Source of the DNA: Arthrobacter sp. ATA002 | GTDB taxonomy: Bacteria > Actinomycetota > Actinomycetes > Actinomycetales > Micrococcaceae | DNA: 64,000 bases | Direction: 5' to 3' | NCBI RefSeq assembly: GCF_026898095.1 | Contig: NZ_CP114015.1 | Span: forward strand, 3,162,001-3,226,000 | Shown: piece after piece, positions 46,852 to 56,470 of the stretch | Layout of the letters: each line of letters opens with the position of its first letter | Numbering within the stretch: the first letter of the stretch is position 1 | Translations under genes and position numbers: made by a program | Notes under the pieces: model-generated | The model's database searches: none | Told to the model about the DNA's origin: nothing | The model's input: the letters and a program-made list of their open reading frames with translations, nothing else

Positions 46852-47231
46852 GCGCTCCCCTCGTCCCCGGTGAGCTCCGCCCGGCAGCCGGCGGGCTTTC
46901 CTTGAATGCCGGCCGTGAAACCCGGCAGCTGGTGGTGACCAACACCGGCGACCGGCCGGTCCAGGTTGGCTCGCATTTCCACTTCGCCGATGTCAACCCG
47001 GCACTGGCCTTTGACCGGGCTGCAGCCGCCGGTTTCCGGCTGAACGTGCCGGCCGGCACCGCGGTGCGCTTTGAACCCGGAGCATCCCGGGACGTGGCGC
47101 TGGTCCGGCTGGCCGGCAGCGCCAGCGTGCCCGGCCTGCGGATCCGCCCGGACAACGACGGCGGCGCGGGCGCGGGCGCGGGCGGCGCCCCTGCACCCGT
47201 TTCCCCGTCCGCCCCGAAAGCGGAGGGCTGA
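46848..47231 (+). CDS. ureB: urease beta subunit
   Basis: A 127-residue beta subunit. It shows [20 protein letters not shown] (about 6-25), [21 protein letters not shown] (about 30-50), [26 protein letters not shown] and a glycine-rich, probably flexible tail of about 20 residues that is longer than in most homologues. The start overlaps ureA and the stop is 1 base before the ureC ATG, so all three subunits are coupled. Confidence 0.95.
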   Translation: MSAPLVPGELRPAAGGLSLNAGRETRQLVVTNTGDRPVQVGSHFHFADVNPALAFDRAAAAGFRLNVPAGTAVRFEPGASRDVALVRLAGSASVPGLRIRPDNDGGAGAGAGGAPAPVSPSAPKAEG

Positions 47232-47232
47232 C

Positions 47233-48939
47233 ATGGAGATTTCACGGCACGACTACGCGCACCTGTACGGGCCCACAGTGGGAGACTCCGTCCGGCTCGG
47301 CGACACCGACCTGTGGATCAGCCCGGAAAAGGATTACACCTTCGGCGGCGACGAATCGGTGTTTGGCGGCGGCAAGAACATCCGCGAATCCATGGCCCAG
47401 TCCACCCGCACCTCGGCCGAAGGAGCCCCGGACCTGATCATCACCAATGTGCTGATCGTGGACCACTGGGGCATCGTCCGCGCCGACGTCGGGGTCAGGA
47501 ACGGACGCATCGCCGGCATCGGCAAGTCCGGGAACCCCGACATCATGGACGGAATCGATCCGGCGCTGGTGATCGGTCCCGGCACCGAGGTGATTGCCGG
47601 CGAAGGACGGATCCTCACCGCCGGCGGCATCGACACCCACGTGCACCTGCTGGGTACCGACGCGCTGCGGGAGGCACTGGCCGCCGGCATCACCACCGTG
47701 GGCGGCGGCGGCACCGGACCCGCGGAAGGGTCCAAGGCCACCACCGTCACCCCCGGTGCCTGGAACCTGCAGGTGATGCACCGGGCCCTGGACACCCTGC
47801 CCATGAATTTCCTGCTGTACGGCAAGGGCAACACCGTGAGCCAGGCTGCCCTGGAGGAACAAGCCCTGGCCGGTGCCGCCGGCTACAAGGTCCACGAGGA
47901 CTGGGGCTCCACCCCGGCAGCCATTGACGCGGCGCTGACCGCCGCGGACCGGTGGGGCGTGCAGGTGGCGCTGCACGCCGACTCCCTCAACGAGGCCGGT
48001 TACGTGCAGGACACCCTGGCCGCCATCAAGGGCCGCGGCATCCACGTCTTCCACGCCGAGGGCGCCGGCGGAGGCCACGCCCCGGACATCATCACGGTCG
48101 CTTCCTCCGTCAATGTGCTGCCCGCCTCCACCAATCCCACGCTCCCGTTCACAGTGAACACCGTGGCCGAGCACCTCGACATGCTGATGGTCTGCCACCA
48201 CCTGAACCCGCGGATCCCGGAGGACCTGGCCTTCGCGGAGTCACGGATCCGGGCCAACACCATGATGGCCGAGGACGTACTGCAGGACCTGGGCGCCATG
48301 TCCATCACGTCCTCGGATGCGCAGGCCATGGGACGCATCGGTGAAACAATCACGCGCACCTGGCAGGTGGCCCACATTATGAAGGACTACATGGGGCCCG
48401 CTGAGTCCGCGCTTCCCGCGGACAATGAGCGGGTGCGCCGGTACATCGCCAAATACACCATCTGCCCCGCCGTGGCCCACGGCATCGACGCCGAAGTCGG
48501 CTCCGTGGAGGCCGGCAAGATGGCCGACTTGGTGCTGTGGAACCCGGCGTTTTTCGGCGTCCGGCCGTCACTGGTGATCAAGGGCGGCGCCATCGTCGCG
48601 GGACAGATGGGCGACCCGAATGCCTCCCTGCCCACTCCGCAGCCGGTCTGGATGCGCGAGTCGCTGGCGGGGCGGGCGGCGTCGGCTCCGCATCTGTCCA
48701 CCTCGTTCGTGGCGCAGGCGGCACTTGATGACGGTCTGGCGGACCGGCTGGGCCTGGTGCGGAAGCTGACCGCAATCAGGTCCACCCGGAACGTGACCAA
48801 GGCGTCCTTGCCCAACAACACCGCGCTGCCGGACATCCGCGTGAATCCCGAGACCTTCATGGTCAGCATCGACGGGCAGCTCATCGAACCCGCGCCCGCC
48901 GCCGAGCTGCCCCTGACCCAGCGCTACTCCCTGTTCTAG
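47233..48939 (+). CDS. ureC: urease alpha subunit (catalytic)
   Basis: The 568-residue catalytic subunit carries the binickel centre. The nickel-binding HVH is at about residues 136-138 in [10 protein letters not shown]. The carbamylated Lys is at about 219 in [15 protein letters not shown] supplies His at about 248, and [12 protein letters not shown] supplies His at about 274. The mobile flap [20 protein letters not shown] (about 315-335) and SSDAQAMGR with the Asp ligand follow. All key residues are present and the frame is intact. ATG 47233 is the start expected for the family. Confidence 0.97.
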   Translation: MEISRHDYAHLYGPTVGDSVRLGDTDLWISPEKDYTFGGDESVFGGGKNIRESMAQSTRTSAEGAPDLIITNVLIVDHWGIVRADVGVRNGRIAGIGKSGNPDIMDGIDPALVIGPGTEVIAGEGRILTAGGIDTHVHLLGTDALREALAAGITTVGGGGTGPAEGSKATTVTPGAWNLQVMHRALDTLPMNFLLYGKGNTVSQAALEEQALAGAAGYKVHEDWGSTPAAIDAALTAADRWGVQVALHADSLNEAGYVQDTLAAIKGRGIHVFHAEGAGGGHAPDIITVASSVNVLPASTNPTLPFTVNTVAEHLDMLMVCHHLNPRIPEDLAFAESRIRANTMMAEDVLQDLGAMSITSSDAQAMGRIGETITRTWQVAHIMKDYMGPAESALPADNERVRRYIAKYTICPAVAHGIDAEVGSVEAGKMADLVLWNPAFFGVRPSLVIKGGAIVAGQMGDPNASLPTPQPVWMRESLAGRAASAPHLSTSFVAQAALDDGLADRLGLVRKLTAIRSTRNVTKASLPNNTALPDIRVNPETFMVSIDGQLIEPAPAAELPLTQRYSLF

Positions 48940-48948
48940 GCCGCCGCG

Positions 48949-49683
48949 GTGACCGAGACCATTCCCCCCGCCGCCGAGTCGGCAGTAGCGGCCTTCCTGC
49001 TCGCCGATTCCCGGCTGCCCTCGGGCGCCTATTCCCATTCCGCAGGCCTGGAGCCGGCGGTGATGGCAGGGCTGCAGGCCGACGGCGTCTATCCCTATCT
49101 GGTGTCCCGGCTGCAGAGTGTCGTGCGCATGGAGACAGCAGCGGCCGTGCTGGCCCACCGGCGGGCGGCGGTGCTGGCCGCCGGCCCGCCCTCCGGGGAG
49201 CACGACGGCGGCGGGGACCCGCCGGCCTTCGCCGCCCTGGAAGCAGCACTGGATGCCCGCACTCCCTCCCCCGCGCAGCGGGACGCCTCCCGGCGGCTCG
49301 GGCGGGGAATGCTGCGGCTGGCGCTGACGCTCAAAGCGGGAAACTGCGCCGTCGCCACCCTCAAACGGGAGGTTCCGCGCCCCACCCGCCCGGTGGCGCT
49401 GGGGGTTGCGGCGCAGGCCCTGGGCGTGGGCGAACTGCAGCTGGCGAAACTCTGCTGCTACGACGATGCGCAGTCGGTGGTTGCCGCCGCCCTGAAACTG
49501 CTGCCCATCGATCCCATGTCCGCCACCGCCTGGATCCTGGCCGCCGAACCGCAGATCAACGCCGTCGCCCACCACGCGGTGCAGGCCCGGACGGCCGAAG
49601 ACATCCCCGCACTCAGCGCTCCCTGGATGGAGCACTGGGCCGAAGACCACACCGAAAGAACAAGGAGACTATTCGTTGCCTGA
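48949..49683 (+). CDS. ureF: urease accessory protein UreF
   Basis: A 244-residue GTPase-regulating chaperone that works with UreG and UreD in nickel insertion. [20 protein letters not shown] (about 18-37) is the conserved N-terminal signature, and [21 protein letters not shown] (about 160-180) is in the core. GTG 48949 starts 9 bases after the ureC stop. The 3' end overlaps ureG by 8 bases. An internal Gly/Asp-rich loop (about residues 78-95) is not seen in short UreF proteins. Confidence 0.93.
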   Translation: MTETIPPAAESAVAAFLLADSRLPSGAYSHSAGLEPAVMAGLQADGVYPYLVSRLQSVVRMETAAAVLAHRRAAVLAAGPPSGEHDGGGDPPAFAALEAALDARTPSPAQRDASRRLGRGMLRLALTLKAGNCAVATLKREVPRPTRPVALGVAAQALGVGELQLAKLCCYDDAQSVVAAALKLLPIDPMSATAWILAAEPQINAVAHHAVQARTAEDIPALSAPWMEHWAEDHTERTRRLFVA

Positions 49684-50454
49684 GAACACCGCACCGAAGA
49701 CCAACCACACCGCCGATACCGCTGCGGACCCGTCCCGTTCCCTGCGCCTGGGCGTCGCCGGACCGGTGGGAACCGGCAAGAGTTCCCTGATTGCCACAAT
49801 CTGCCGCGCCATGGCCGGGGAACTCTCCATTGGGGTCATCACCAACGACATCTACACGGACGAGGACGCCCGGTTCCTGCGCTCGGCCGGTGTCCTGCCC
49901 GCCGAACGGATCCGTGCCGTGGAAACCGGTGCCTGCCCGCACACTGCCATCCGCGACGACGTCACCACCAACCTGCTGGCGGTCGAAGACCTGGAGGTGG
50001 ACTTCGCCCCGCTGGACCTGGTGCTGGTGGAAAGCGGCGGAGACAACCTGACGGCCACCTTCTCCCCTGCCCTCGTGGATGCCCAGATCTTTGTCCTGGA
50101 TGTGGCCGGCGGCGGCGATGTGGCCCGCAAGGGCGGCCCGGGATTGCCCGGGCCGACCTGCTGGTCATCAACAAGATCGATCTGGCCCCGCACGTGGACG
50201 TGGACGTGGACCTGATGGTCGCCGACGCCACCGCAGCCCGCGAGAGCGGCCCGGTGCTGGCGCTTTCCCGCAAACAGCAGCACACCATCGATGACCTCAG
50301 CGCGTGGGTCCGCTCCATGGTGGCCCTGCACCGCACCGGTTCGCACACGCCGCAGGATCCGGGCCCTATGGCGCCGCACTTCCATGCCGATGAGGACGGC
50401 GGCTACATCCACACCCATGATGAGGAGCCCGACACTGTTCCGCACCGGCACTGA
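49676..50454 (+). CDS. ureG: urease accessory GTPase UreG with His-rich C-terminus (frameshifted)
   Basis: UreG is the SIMIBI GTPase that drives nickel delivery. [13 protein letters not shown] (P-loop, about residues 27-39), [14 protein letters not shown] (about 54-67), [14 protein letters not shown] with the nickel CPH (about 82-95) and [11 protein letters not shown] (about 116-126) are present. The frame breaks at 50140-50142 (one G missing), after which [18 protein letters not shown] gives the NKxD motif. The repaired protein is about 259 residues, some 50 longer than usual, because of a tail with [18 protein letters not shown] and a final PHRH. This could bind nickel in place of the missing UreE. 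Confidence 0.93.
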
Positions 50455-51292
50455 GCCCCGCCCCACCCGGATCTGCGTGGAAGCGTCCGGCGGACGGGCC
50501 CGCTTTTCAGTGCTGGACCAGGGCCTGTACCTGGCGCCCCGGCCGGTTCACGGCGGCGCCAACCCGCTGCACCTGCGCGTGGCGCTGATCGGCATCCACA
50601 TGATGCTGCTGGGCGGCGACGACGTCCGGATCGAGGTGTCCGTCGGCGAGGGGGTCACGCTGGAGGTGGTTGAGCCGGCCGGCCTGGTGGCCTACGACGC
50701 CGAAGGGGTGCCGTCCCGCTGGTCGCTGCAGGCCGAGCTGGGACCCAACGCCGCCCTGATTTGGGACGGGGCCTCCTTCGTCGCGGCAGCAGGCTCGAAC
50801 GTCCTCCGGGAAACCCGGGTGCACCTGGCCGCCGGTGCCCGCGCCCTGGTCCGCGAAACCCTGGTGCTCGGCCGCAGCGGCGAATCCGGCGGCAGCCTTC
50901 GCAGCGTCACGCGGCTTACAGGGCCGGCCGGAGACTGGCTGTACGACGACCTGGATCTGACCGGGCCCCGGGCCCGCGCCGTCGGGATCCTCGGCGGCTC
51001 CAAAGTTCTCGGGGGCGCGACGGCGGCGGGCTGGCGTCCGGCGGAACTGCCGGCAGCGGACGGAGCGGATGGAGATGATGCAGCGTCCGGAGCGGCCGGG
51101 GACGCCGCACCGCACCGGGTGCGCCGCTTCGATCTTGCGGCGCCCGGCGCCGTCGCACGGAGCCTGGCCGGGGACGCCCATACCGCCGACGGCGGAACCG
51201 GAGCGGTGTTTACCGCGTGGCGTGACGAGTTGCTGCAAACAGCCGGCGTCCGAGGACACCGTGGTGCGGGGCAAACAGATACACCAGCGTGA
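50417..51292 (+). CDS. ureD: urease accessory protein UreD
   Basis: A 291-residue UreD/UreH scaffold for UreF and UreG. It shows [21 protein letters not shown] (about 37-57), [28 protein letters not shown] (about 128-155; by position) and a region rich in Gly/Ala insertions (about 205-235). Two adjacent ATG codons (50417, 50420) overlap the end of ureG by 38 bases. The 3' end overlaps the convergent metal-permease gene by 83 bases, so the last 25 residues may be artefactual if an undetected indel is present. Confidence 0.85.
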   Translation: MMRSPTLFRTGTEPRPTRICVEASGGRARFSVLDQGLYLAPRPVHGGANPLHLRVALIGIHMMLLGGDDVRIEVSVGEGVTLEVVEPAGLVAYDAEGVPSRWSLQAELGPNAALIWDGASFVAAAGSNVLRETRVHLAAGARALVRETLVLGRSGESGGSLRSVTRLTGPAGDWLYDDLDLTGPRARAVGILGGSKVLGGATAAGWRPAELPAADGADGDDAASGAAGDAAPHRVRRFDLAAPGAVARSLAGDAHTADGGTGAVFTAWRDELLQTAGVRGHRGAGQTDTPA

Positions 51293-52067
51293 ACACGGCC
51301 CCCTGGCACAGCACCATCATTCCGCCCGGTGACGTGTCCAGGTACCAGCTCAGGTACAGCCCCGCAACGGAACAGGCCACCGAGATGCCCGGGGCGATCA
51401 GCAGCATGCGGTTGAACCGGTCGGTGAGCAGGTGGGCGGTGGCTCCCGGGATGATCAGCATGGCCACCACCAGGATGACTCCCACTGCCTGGAGTGCGAC
51501 GACGGAGGTCAGCGCCAGCAGCCCCAGGAGGGCGGCGCCGAGCATGCGCGGACTGAGGCCGACGGCGTAGGCATGGGTGCGGTCGAAGGCGTAGAGAGTG
51601 AAGTCCCGCCGCTTGAGCAGCAGGGCCAGCAGCGTCAGCCCGCCCAGAACGGCAACCTGGGTGAGGTCGGCGGCGCTGACGCCGAGGATGTTGCCGAAAA
51701 TGATGTGGTTCAGGTCTGTTTGGCTGGGGGTGACGGAAATAAGCACCAGTCCCAGCGCGAAGAGCGTGGTGAAGACGATGCCCATCGCAGCGTCTTCCTT
51801 GACCCGGCTGGTTCCGTTCACCAGCCCAATCAGCGCCACGGCAATGAAGCCGAAAAGGACCGCGCCGACGGCGAACGGTGCCCCGGCAATGTACGCCAGC
51901 ACCACGCCCGGCAGCACCGCGTGGGACACGGCATCCCCCATCAGCGACCAGCCGATGAGGACGAGCCAGCAGGAGAGCACTCCGCAGACGGCGGCCGCAA
52001 TGACAGCCACGGCCACGGCCCGGAGCATGAAGTCATAGCTGAGCGGGTCGAGCAGGATCTCAAGCAT
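51210..52067 (-). CDS. metal ABC transporter permease (Mn/Zn type)
   Basis: A 285-residue permease of the ZnuB/MntB/TroC group with about eight to nine hydrophobic segments. It has LVLIGWSLMGDAVSHAVLPGVVLAY (about 35-59, the conserved GDAxSHAVLPG loop) and the late LQAVGVILVVAMLIIPGATAHLLTDR (about 194-219, described by position). ATG 52067 lies within the end of the ATPase gene (8-base overlap). It forms the pore of the three-gene importer; metal type follows from the binding protein. Confidence 0.9.
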   Translation of the reverse strand: MLEILLDPLSYDFMLRAVAVAVIAAAVCGVLSCWLVLIGWSLMGDAVSHAVLPGVVLAYIAGAPFAVGAVLFGFIAVALIGLVNGTSRVKEDAAMGIVFTTLFALGLVLISVTPSQTDLNHIIFGNILGVSAADLTQVAVLGGLTLLALLLKRRDFTLYAFDRTHAYAVGLSPRMLGAALLGLLALTSVVALQAVGVILVVAMLIIPGATAHLLTDRFNRMLLIAPGISVACSVAGLYLSWYLDTSPGGMMVLCQGAVFTLVYLFAPHHGVLGRRLFAATRHATR

Positions 52068-52838
52068 GGCCGGCTCCGGTCCGGGGCGCCGGCGTGCGGG
52101 CCTGCCCGGCCGCGGCGGCCGGATCCAGGCCGAAGGCGCGGGCCAGGTGCTCGGGACGCAGCACCTCAGAGGGATGTCCATGGACCAGGACCCGGCGCAT
52201 CAGCAGCGCGGCCTCGTCGGCCAGGCCGGGCAGGGCCTGCAGGTCATGGGTGGAAACGAGGATGCTGCAGCCGTCATCGGCCAGCGCCCGCAGCTGGGAG
52301 GTAATCGTGGCCTCGGACCGTTTATCCACCCCGGCGAACGGCTCGTCCAGCAGCAGCACCGAGGCTTCCTGGGCGATGCCGCGGGCGACGAAGGCCCGCT
52401 TCTTCTGTCCGCCGGACAGCCGGCCAATCTGCCGGTCCGCGAATTCGCCCAGTTCCACCCGTTCCAGCGCGCGGTCCGCTGCCTCGTGGTCCGTTTTCCG
52501 CGGACGGCGGGTGAATCCCATCCGCCCGTAGCGGCCCATCAGCACCACGTCGCGCACGGAAACGGGAAAGGACCAATCCACTTCCTCGCTCTGCGGAACG
52601 TAGGCCACCTCGCCCCGGCGGCGGGCCGGGACGGCGGTGCTCCGTGGATAAGCACTCCGCCGGCATCGGGTTTCACCAGTCCCATGATGGTTTTGAAGAG
52701 CGTGGACTTGCCGGAACCGTTCATCCCCACCAATCCGCAGATGCTGCCGGAACCGAGGGTGAGGCTGGCACCGTCGAGCGCCGTGACGTCTCCGTACCGG
52801 ACGGTCACGGCGTTCACCTCTACAGCCGGCACGCTCAC
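52060..52838 (-). CDS. metal ABC transporter ATP-binding protein (frameshifted)
   Basis: A 259-residue ATPase, start GTG 52838 (or 52832). GMNGSGKSTLFKTIMGLVKP (about 40-59) is Walker A. The frame breaks at 52613-52616 (one G missing on the coding strand) and resumes with VAYVPQSEEVDWSFPVSVRD (the Q-loop of Mn/Zn importers). The signature LSGGQKKR and Walker B LLLDEPFAGVD follow. On the submitted sequence the frame joins that of the binding protein, so it looks like one 568-residue fusion. That is a frameshift artefact. Confidence 0.88.
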
Positions 52839-53766
52839 GCCGCGCCCCGGTGAGGCCGTCGACAATGACGCGGCTGTCATGGCGCAGCAGGTCCAGGTAG
52901 GTGGGAACCGGGCCGTCAGCCCCGGAGAGCGAATCCACGTACAGGACGCCGCCGAACCCGGCGCCGCTGGCCTCGACCACCTGCTGCATGGGTGCGTCGG
53001 AGACGGTCGACTCGCAGAAGACCGCCGGGACATTGTTCCCGCGCACGAACTCTATGGTCTCCGTGATCTGCTGCGGCGTGGCCTGCTGCTCGGAGTTGAC
53101 CGCCCAGAGGTACTGCTCGGTGAGTCCGGCATCACGCGCCAAGTAGGAAAATGCGCCTTCGCAGGTCACCAGGGCGCGCTGGGTCGGGGGAAGGGTGGCC
53201 AGTTCGCCGGCCAACTCATCCTGAACCGTCTGCAGTTCTGCCTTGTAGGCGGATCCGTTGGCTTCATAGTCGGCTGCGTTCGCCGGATCGAGGCCGCTCA
53301 GGGCCGCCACGATATTGTCCACGTAGACCTGGCCGTTCACCGGGGACATCCAGGCGTGCGGATTGGGTTTCCCCGCAGACACATCATCGGCAATGTTGAT
53401 GGTCTGCACCCCCTCGCTGACGACCACGTGGGGTACGTCGACGTCGGCCACGAACTTGGCGAACCAGGCCTCCAGGTTCAGGCCGTTATCCAGGATCAGG
53501 TCGGCGGAAACGGCTCTGCGGAGATCCCCCGGCGTTGGCTCGTAGCCGTGGATCTCGGAACCTGGTTTGGTGATGGATTCCACCCGGACATGGTCTCCGG
53601 CCACGTTTTGCGCCATGTCCGCCAGCACCGTGAAGGTGGTGAGCACCACCGGCCGTTCGTCGTCAGCGGGCTCCGCCCCGGCGGAGCCGCTGCATCCGGC
53701 AAGGACCAGCAAGCTCAGGAGCGCGGCGGCTGTGCGAAGCGGTGTGAAGAGAGTGTGTGGGGTCAT
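52835..53766 (-). CDS. Mn-type metal ABC transporter substrate-binding lipoprotein (frameshifted at C-terminus)
   Basis: A cluster A-I binding lipoprotein of about 310 residues. The signal peptide ends in LLVLAGC (about 19-25). Metal ligands by alignment with PsaA-type proteins are His about 73 (SEIHGYEPTPGD), His about 137 (PNPHAWMSP), Glu about 203 (TCEGAFSYL) and Asp about 278 (YVDSLSG). The His-His-Glu-Asp set is that of Mn2+ (or Fe2+) binders; zinc proteins usually have His in place of Glu. The frame needs one missing base in 52845-52848, after which it stops at 52835, overlapping the ATPase start. ATG 53766. Confidence 0.88.
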
Positions 53767-53782
53767 GGCAGGACCCTAGTAT

Positions 53783-53818
53783 TAGGCATGCCGCATACAC
53801 AAGTTCGGTTCACCTAAC
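53783..53818 (-). promoter_or_regulatory. candidate DtxR/MntR-type operator before metal importer
   Basis: On the gene's strand GTTAGGTGAACCGAACTT (53818-53801) resembles DtxR-family sites of the TTAGGTnnnnCnTAACC kind. A second TTAGG-like half-site with TGCCTAAT lies next to it (about 53782-53791). This position, 35-50 bases before the ATG, suits metal-dependent repression. Visual match only. Confidence 0.4.
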
Positions 53819-53911
53819 ATTTCACGGTCCGTCATTCGATCCCCGGACTGGCGGCCGGGAGCCCTGCGTGATTAAGTTGGCCCAGCCGCGCCGAGGAAAA
53901 GGAAAAACCGG

Positions 53912-54827
53912 ATGACCGGAGATTTGCCTGGATGGAAACTCTTTGAGCAGTTTGCCGTGAAGGTCAACGGCATCACAGTAACCGGCCGCATTTCACGGAC
54001 CGGCGGAGCAGCCGGCAAGCCTCCGCTGCTGCTGCTGCACGGCCATCCGGAAACGCACCTGATGTGGCACCGGATCGCGGATGCCCTGGCGGAAGAGTTC
54101 ACTGTGGTGGCCCCCGACCTGCGCGGCTACGGCGGCTCCTCCAAACCGGCGGGAGAGGGGACCACTCCACGTACAGCAAGCGCGAAATGGCGCTGGACGC
54201 AGTCCTGCTCATGGAGCATTTCGGCGCGGAGCGGGGCTTCGGCAGTTTCGCACTGTGTGCCCACGACCGCGGGGCCAGGGTGGGGCACCGGATGCTGGCC
54301 GACCATCCCGGCCGGGTTACGAAGGCCATGTTCCTGGATATCGCCCCGACGCTGGACATGTACGCGGGAACCGACCGGGACTTCGCCGAGGCGTACTTTC
54401 ACTGGTTTTTCCTGATCCAGCCGGAGCCCCTTCCCGAGGCCCTGATCGAGGCCAGTCCGCGCTCCTACGTTCAGAACATCATGGGCAGCCGCTACGCCGG
54501 ACTGGCACCGTTTCCGGCGCCGGTCCTGGACGCGTATGTGGCCGCCCTGTCCTCCCCGGCGCCGTCCACGCCATGTGCGAGGACTACCGCGCCGCGGCAA
54601 CCATCGATCTCGAGCACGACCGGGCGGACCGGGCGGCAGGCCGCACTCCGGACGTTCCGCTGCGTGTGCTGTGGGGAGCGCACGGGGTCGTGGAAAAGCA
54701 GTTTGATCCGCTCGCACTGTGGGGCAAAGCAGTGCCCGGCGCCACCGGCAGGGCGGTGGACGCCGGGCACTATCTTCCCGAGGAAGCTCCCGGCGAAGTC
54801 CTGGCCGAGATGCTCGCGTTCTTTTAG
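53912..54827 (+). CDS. alpha/beta hydrolase, haloacetate dehalogenase-like (two frameshifts)
   Basis: A hydrolase of about 305 residues. [10 protein letters not shown] (about 43-52) is the oxyanion region. DLRGYGGSS is at about 69-77. After the break at 54157-54160 (one G missing), [20 protein letters not shown] and the nucleophile elbow [12 protein letters not shown] (Asp about 119, Arg 120, Arg 123) follow. In fluoroacetate dehalogenases the D-R-x-x-R spacing supplies the nucleophile and two carboxylate-binding Arg. The second break, 54554-54557, restores [29 protein letters not shown] near the end gives the catalytic His. Stop 54827, overlapping the convergent symporter by 4 bases. Substrate not proven. 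Confidence 0.85.
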
Positions 54828-56365
54828 TACACGATCCCGAAGACCCAGACCGCCAGTGTGAAGGTCACCAGCGTAGTGAGCACCAGGGCGATCAGGTTCA
54901 GCCATATCCCGGACTTAACCATGTCGGCGATCTGCACGTGGCCCGAGGAGAAGGCAATGGCGTTCGGCGGAGTTGCCACGGGCAGCATGAAGGCACAGGT
55001 GGCGGCCAGAGCCACCGGGATGACCAGCAGCAGCGGATCAATGCCCAGGCCCAGGGCGACTCCGCCGATCAGCGGCAGGAACGTGGCCGCCGTCGCCGTG
55101 TTGCTCGTCAGTTCCGTCAGGCCCAGGACCAGGCCGGCAATCACCAGCACGATCAGGATGAGCGGCAGCGCCTCCAGACCTGACACCTTGGTGCCGATCC
55201 ACTCGCTCAGCCCGCTGGCCGTAAAACGGGAGGACAGGGCCAGGCCGCCGCCGAACAGGATCAGGATGTCCCACGGCAGTTCCTTGGCGCTGGACCAGTC
55301 CAGCAGCGGCACTCCCGTCCTGACGCTGGCCGGAATGACAAAGAGCAGGACCGCAACGCCCATGGCGATCACGGCGTCGGCAATGTTGGAGCCCGGCCAC
55401 AGCAGCGGCACCGTGATCCAGGAAGCGGCGGCCAGGACAAAGATGGCCAGCACCTGCTTCTCACCGAAGGACATGGCCCCGAGTTTCTTGTATTCACGCT
55501 GGATCATTTCCCGGCCGCCGGGGATTTCGGTGATCTCGGGCTTGAAGATCACACAGGTCAGCAGGTACCAGGCAATGGCCATAAAAATTACGGCGAGCGG
55601 CACGCCCACCAGCATCCACTGGCCAAACCCGATGTTCACGTCATGGGCGTCCGCCATGTAGCCCACCATCAGCGCGTTGGGCGGCGTACCAATAATGGTG
55701 CCCAGCGACCCGATGGACGCGGAATAGGCAATACCGAGCATCAGCGCAATGCTGAAGTTCCCTGGAGCTTTCTTCTCTTCATTGAGGTTGGCCACGAGGG
55801 TCAGCACGGAAATGCCGATCGGCAGCATCATGACCGCGGTGGCGGTGTTGGAGACCCACATGCTGAGGAATCCGGTGGCCACCATGAACCCGGCAATCAG
55901 CTGCCTGGGCTTGGTTCCGACCAGGAGGACGGTGGCCAGGGCGATGCGCCGGTGAAGATTCCAGCGCTGGAGTGCCAGGGCGAGGAAGAACCCGCCCATG
56001 AACAGGAAAATGATGGGGTCGGCGTAGGGCGGTGCTGTTTCCTGGATCGTGGCAACACCGAGTGCCGGGAACAGCAGGAGGGGAAGCAGGGCTGTGGCGG
56101 CGAGCGGGATCGCTTCCGTCATCCACCAGACCGCCATCAGCACGGCGACGGCGGCGGTCGCGCGGGCGGGCTGGGCCAGGTCCTGGGGCATGATGAAATA
56201 GACGAGGACGCCCAGGACAACGCCGAGCAGCAGCCCTGACCGCTTGCGCCGGAGTACCCGTCTGTCCTCGGCGGGGGCGAGCATCCCCGGTGCTGTGTCT
56301 TGATCGCTCTCCGTGCCTTGTTCGGCATTCGGCGGCGCTGGTTCGGCAGTCGGTCTTGTCGGCAT
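54824..56365 (-). CDS. DASS-family sodium/anion symporter
   Basis: A 513-residue transporter (ATG 56365; an ATG at 56410 would add 15 residues). It has about eleven hydrophobic segments. Two SNT motifs, the Na+ and substrate sites of the DASS family, are present: WVSNTATAVMMLPI (about 155-168) and LTSNTATAATFLPL (about 430-443). The last motif CAFMLPVATPPNAIAF (about 470-485) is the PPNA site. It imports dicarboxylates, sulfate or related anions with sodium. The N-terminal 45 residues are polar and proline-rich. Confidence 0.9.
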   Translation of the reverse strand: MPTRPTAEPAPPNAEQGTESDQDTAPGMLAPAEDRRVLRRKRSGLLLGVVLGVLVYFIMPQDLAQPARATAAVAVLMAVWWMTEAIPLAATALLPLLLFPALGVATIQETAPPYADPIIFLFMGGFFLALALQRWNLHRRIALATVLLVGTKPRQLIAGFMVATGFLSMWVSNTATAVMMLPIGISVLTLVANLNEEKKAPGNFSIALMLGIAYSASIGSLGTIIGTPPNALMVGYMADAHDVNIGFGQWMLVGVPLAVIFMAIAWYLLTCVIFKPEITEIPGGREMIQREYKKLGAMSFGEKQVLAIFVLAAASWITVPLLWPGSNIADAVIAMGVAVLLFVIPASVRTGVPLLDWSSAKELPWDILILFGGGLALSSRFTASGLSEWIGTKVSGLEALPLILIVLVIAGLVLGLTELTSNTATAATFLPLIGGVALGLGIDPLLLVIPVALAATCAFMLPVATPPNAIAFSSGHVQIADMVKSGIWLNLIALVLTTLVTFTLAVWVFGIVY

Positions 56366-56470
56366 CGTCAAGGGTCGGTCCTCCGGATGAGTGGGCGGGC
56401 GTCCCACCATCCAACCCCACCGGGGCGGCAGAGTAAAAAAGTCCGGTGGTGGAGGCGGAGGGTGCCGCCG

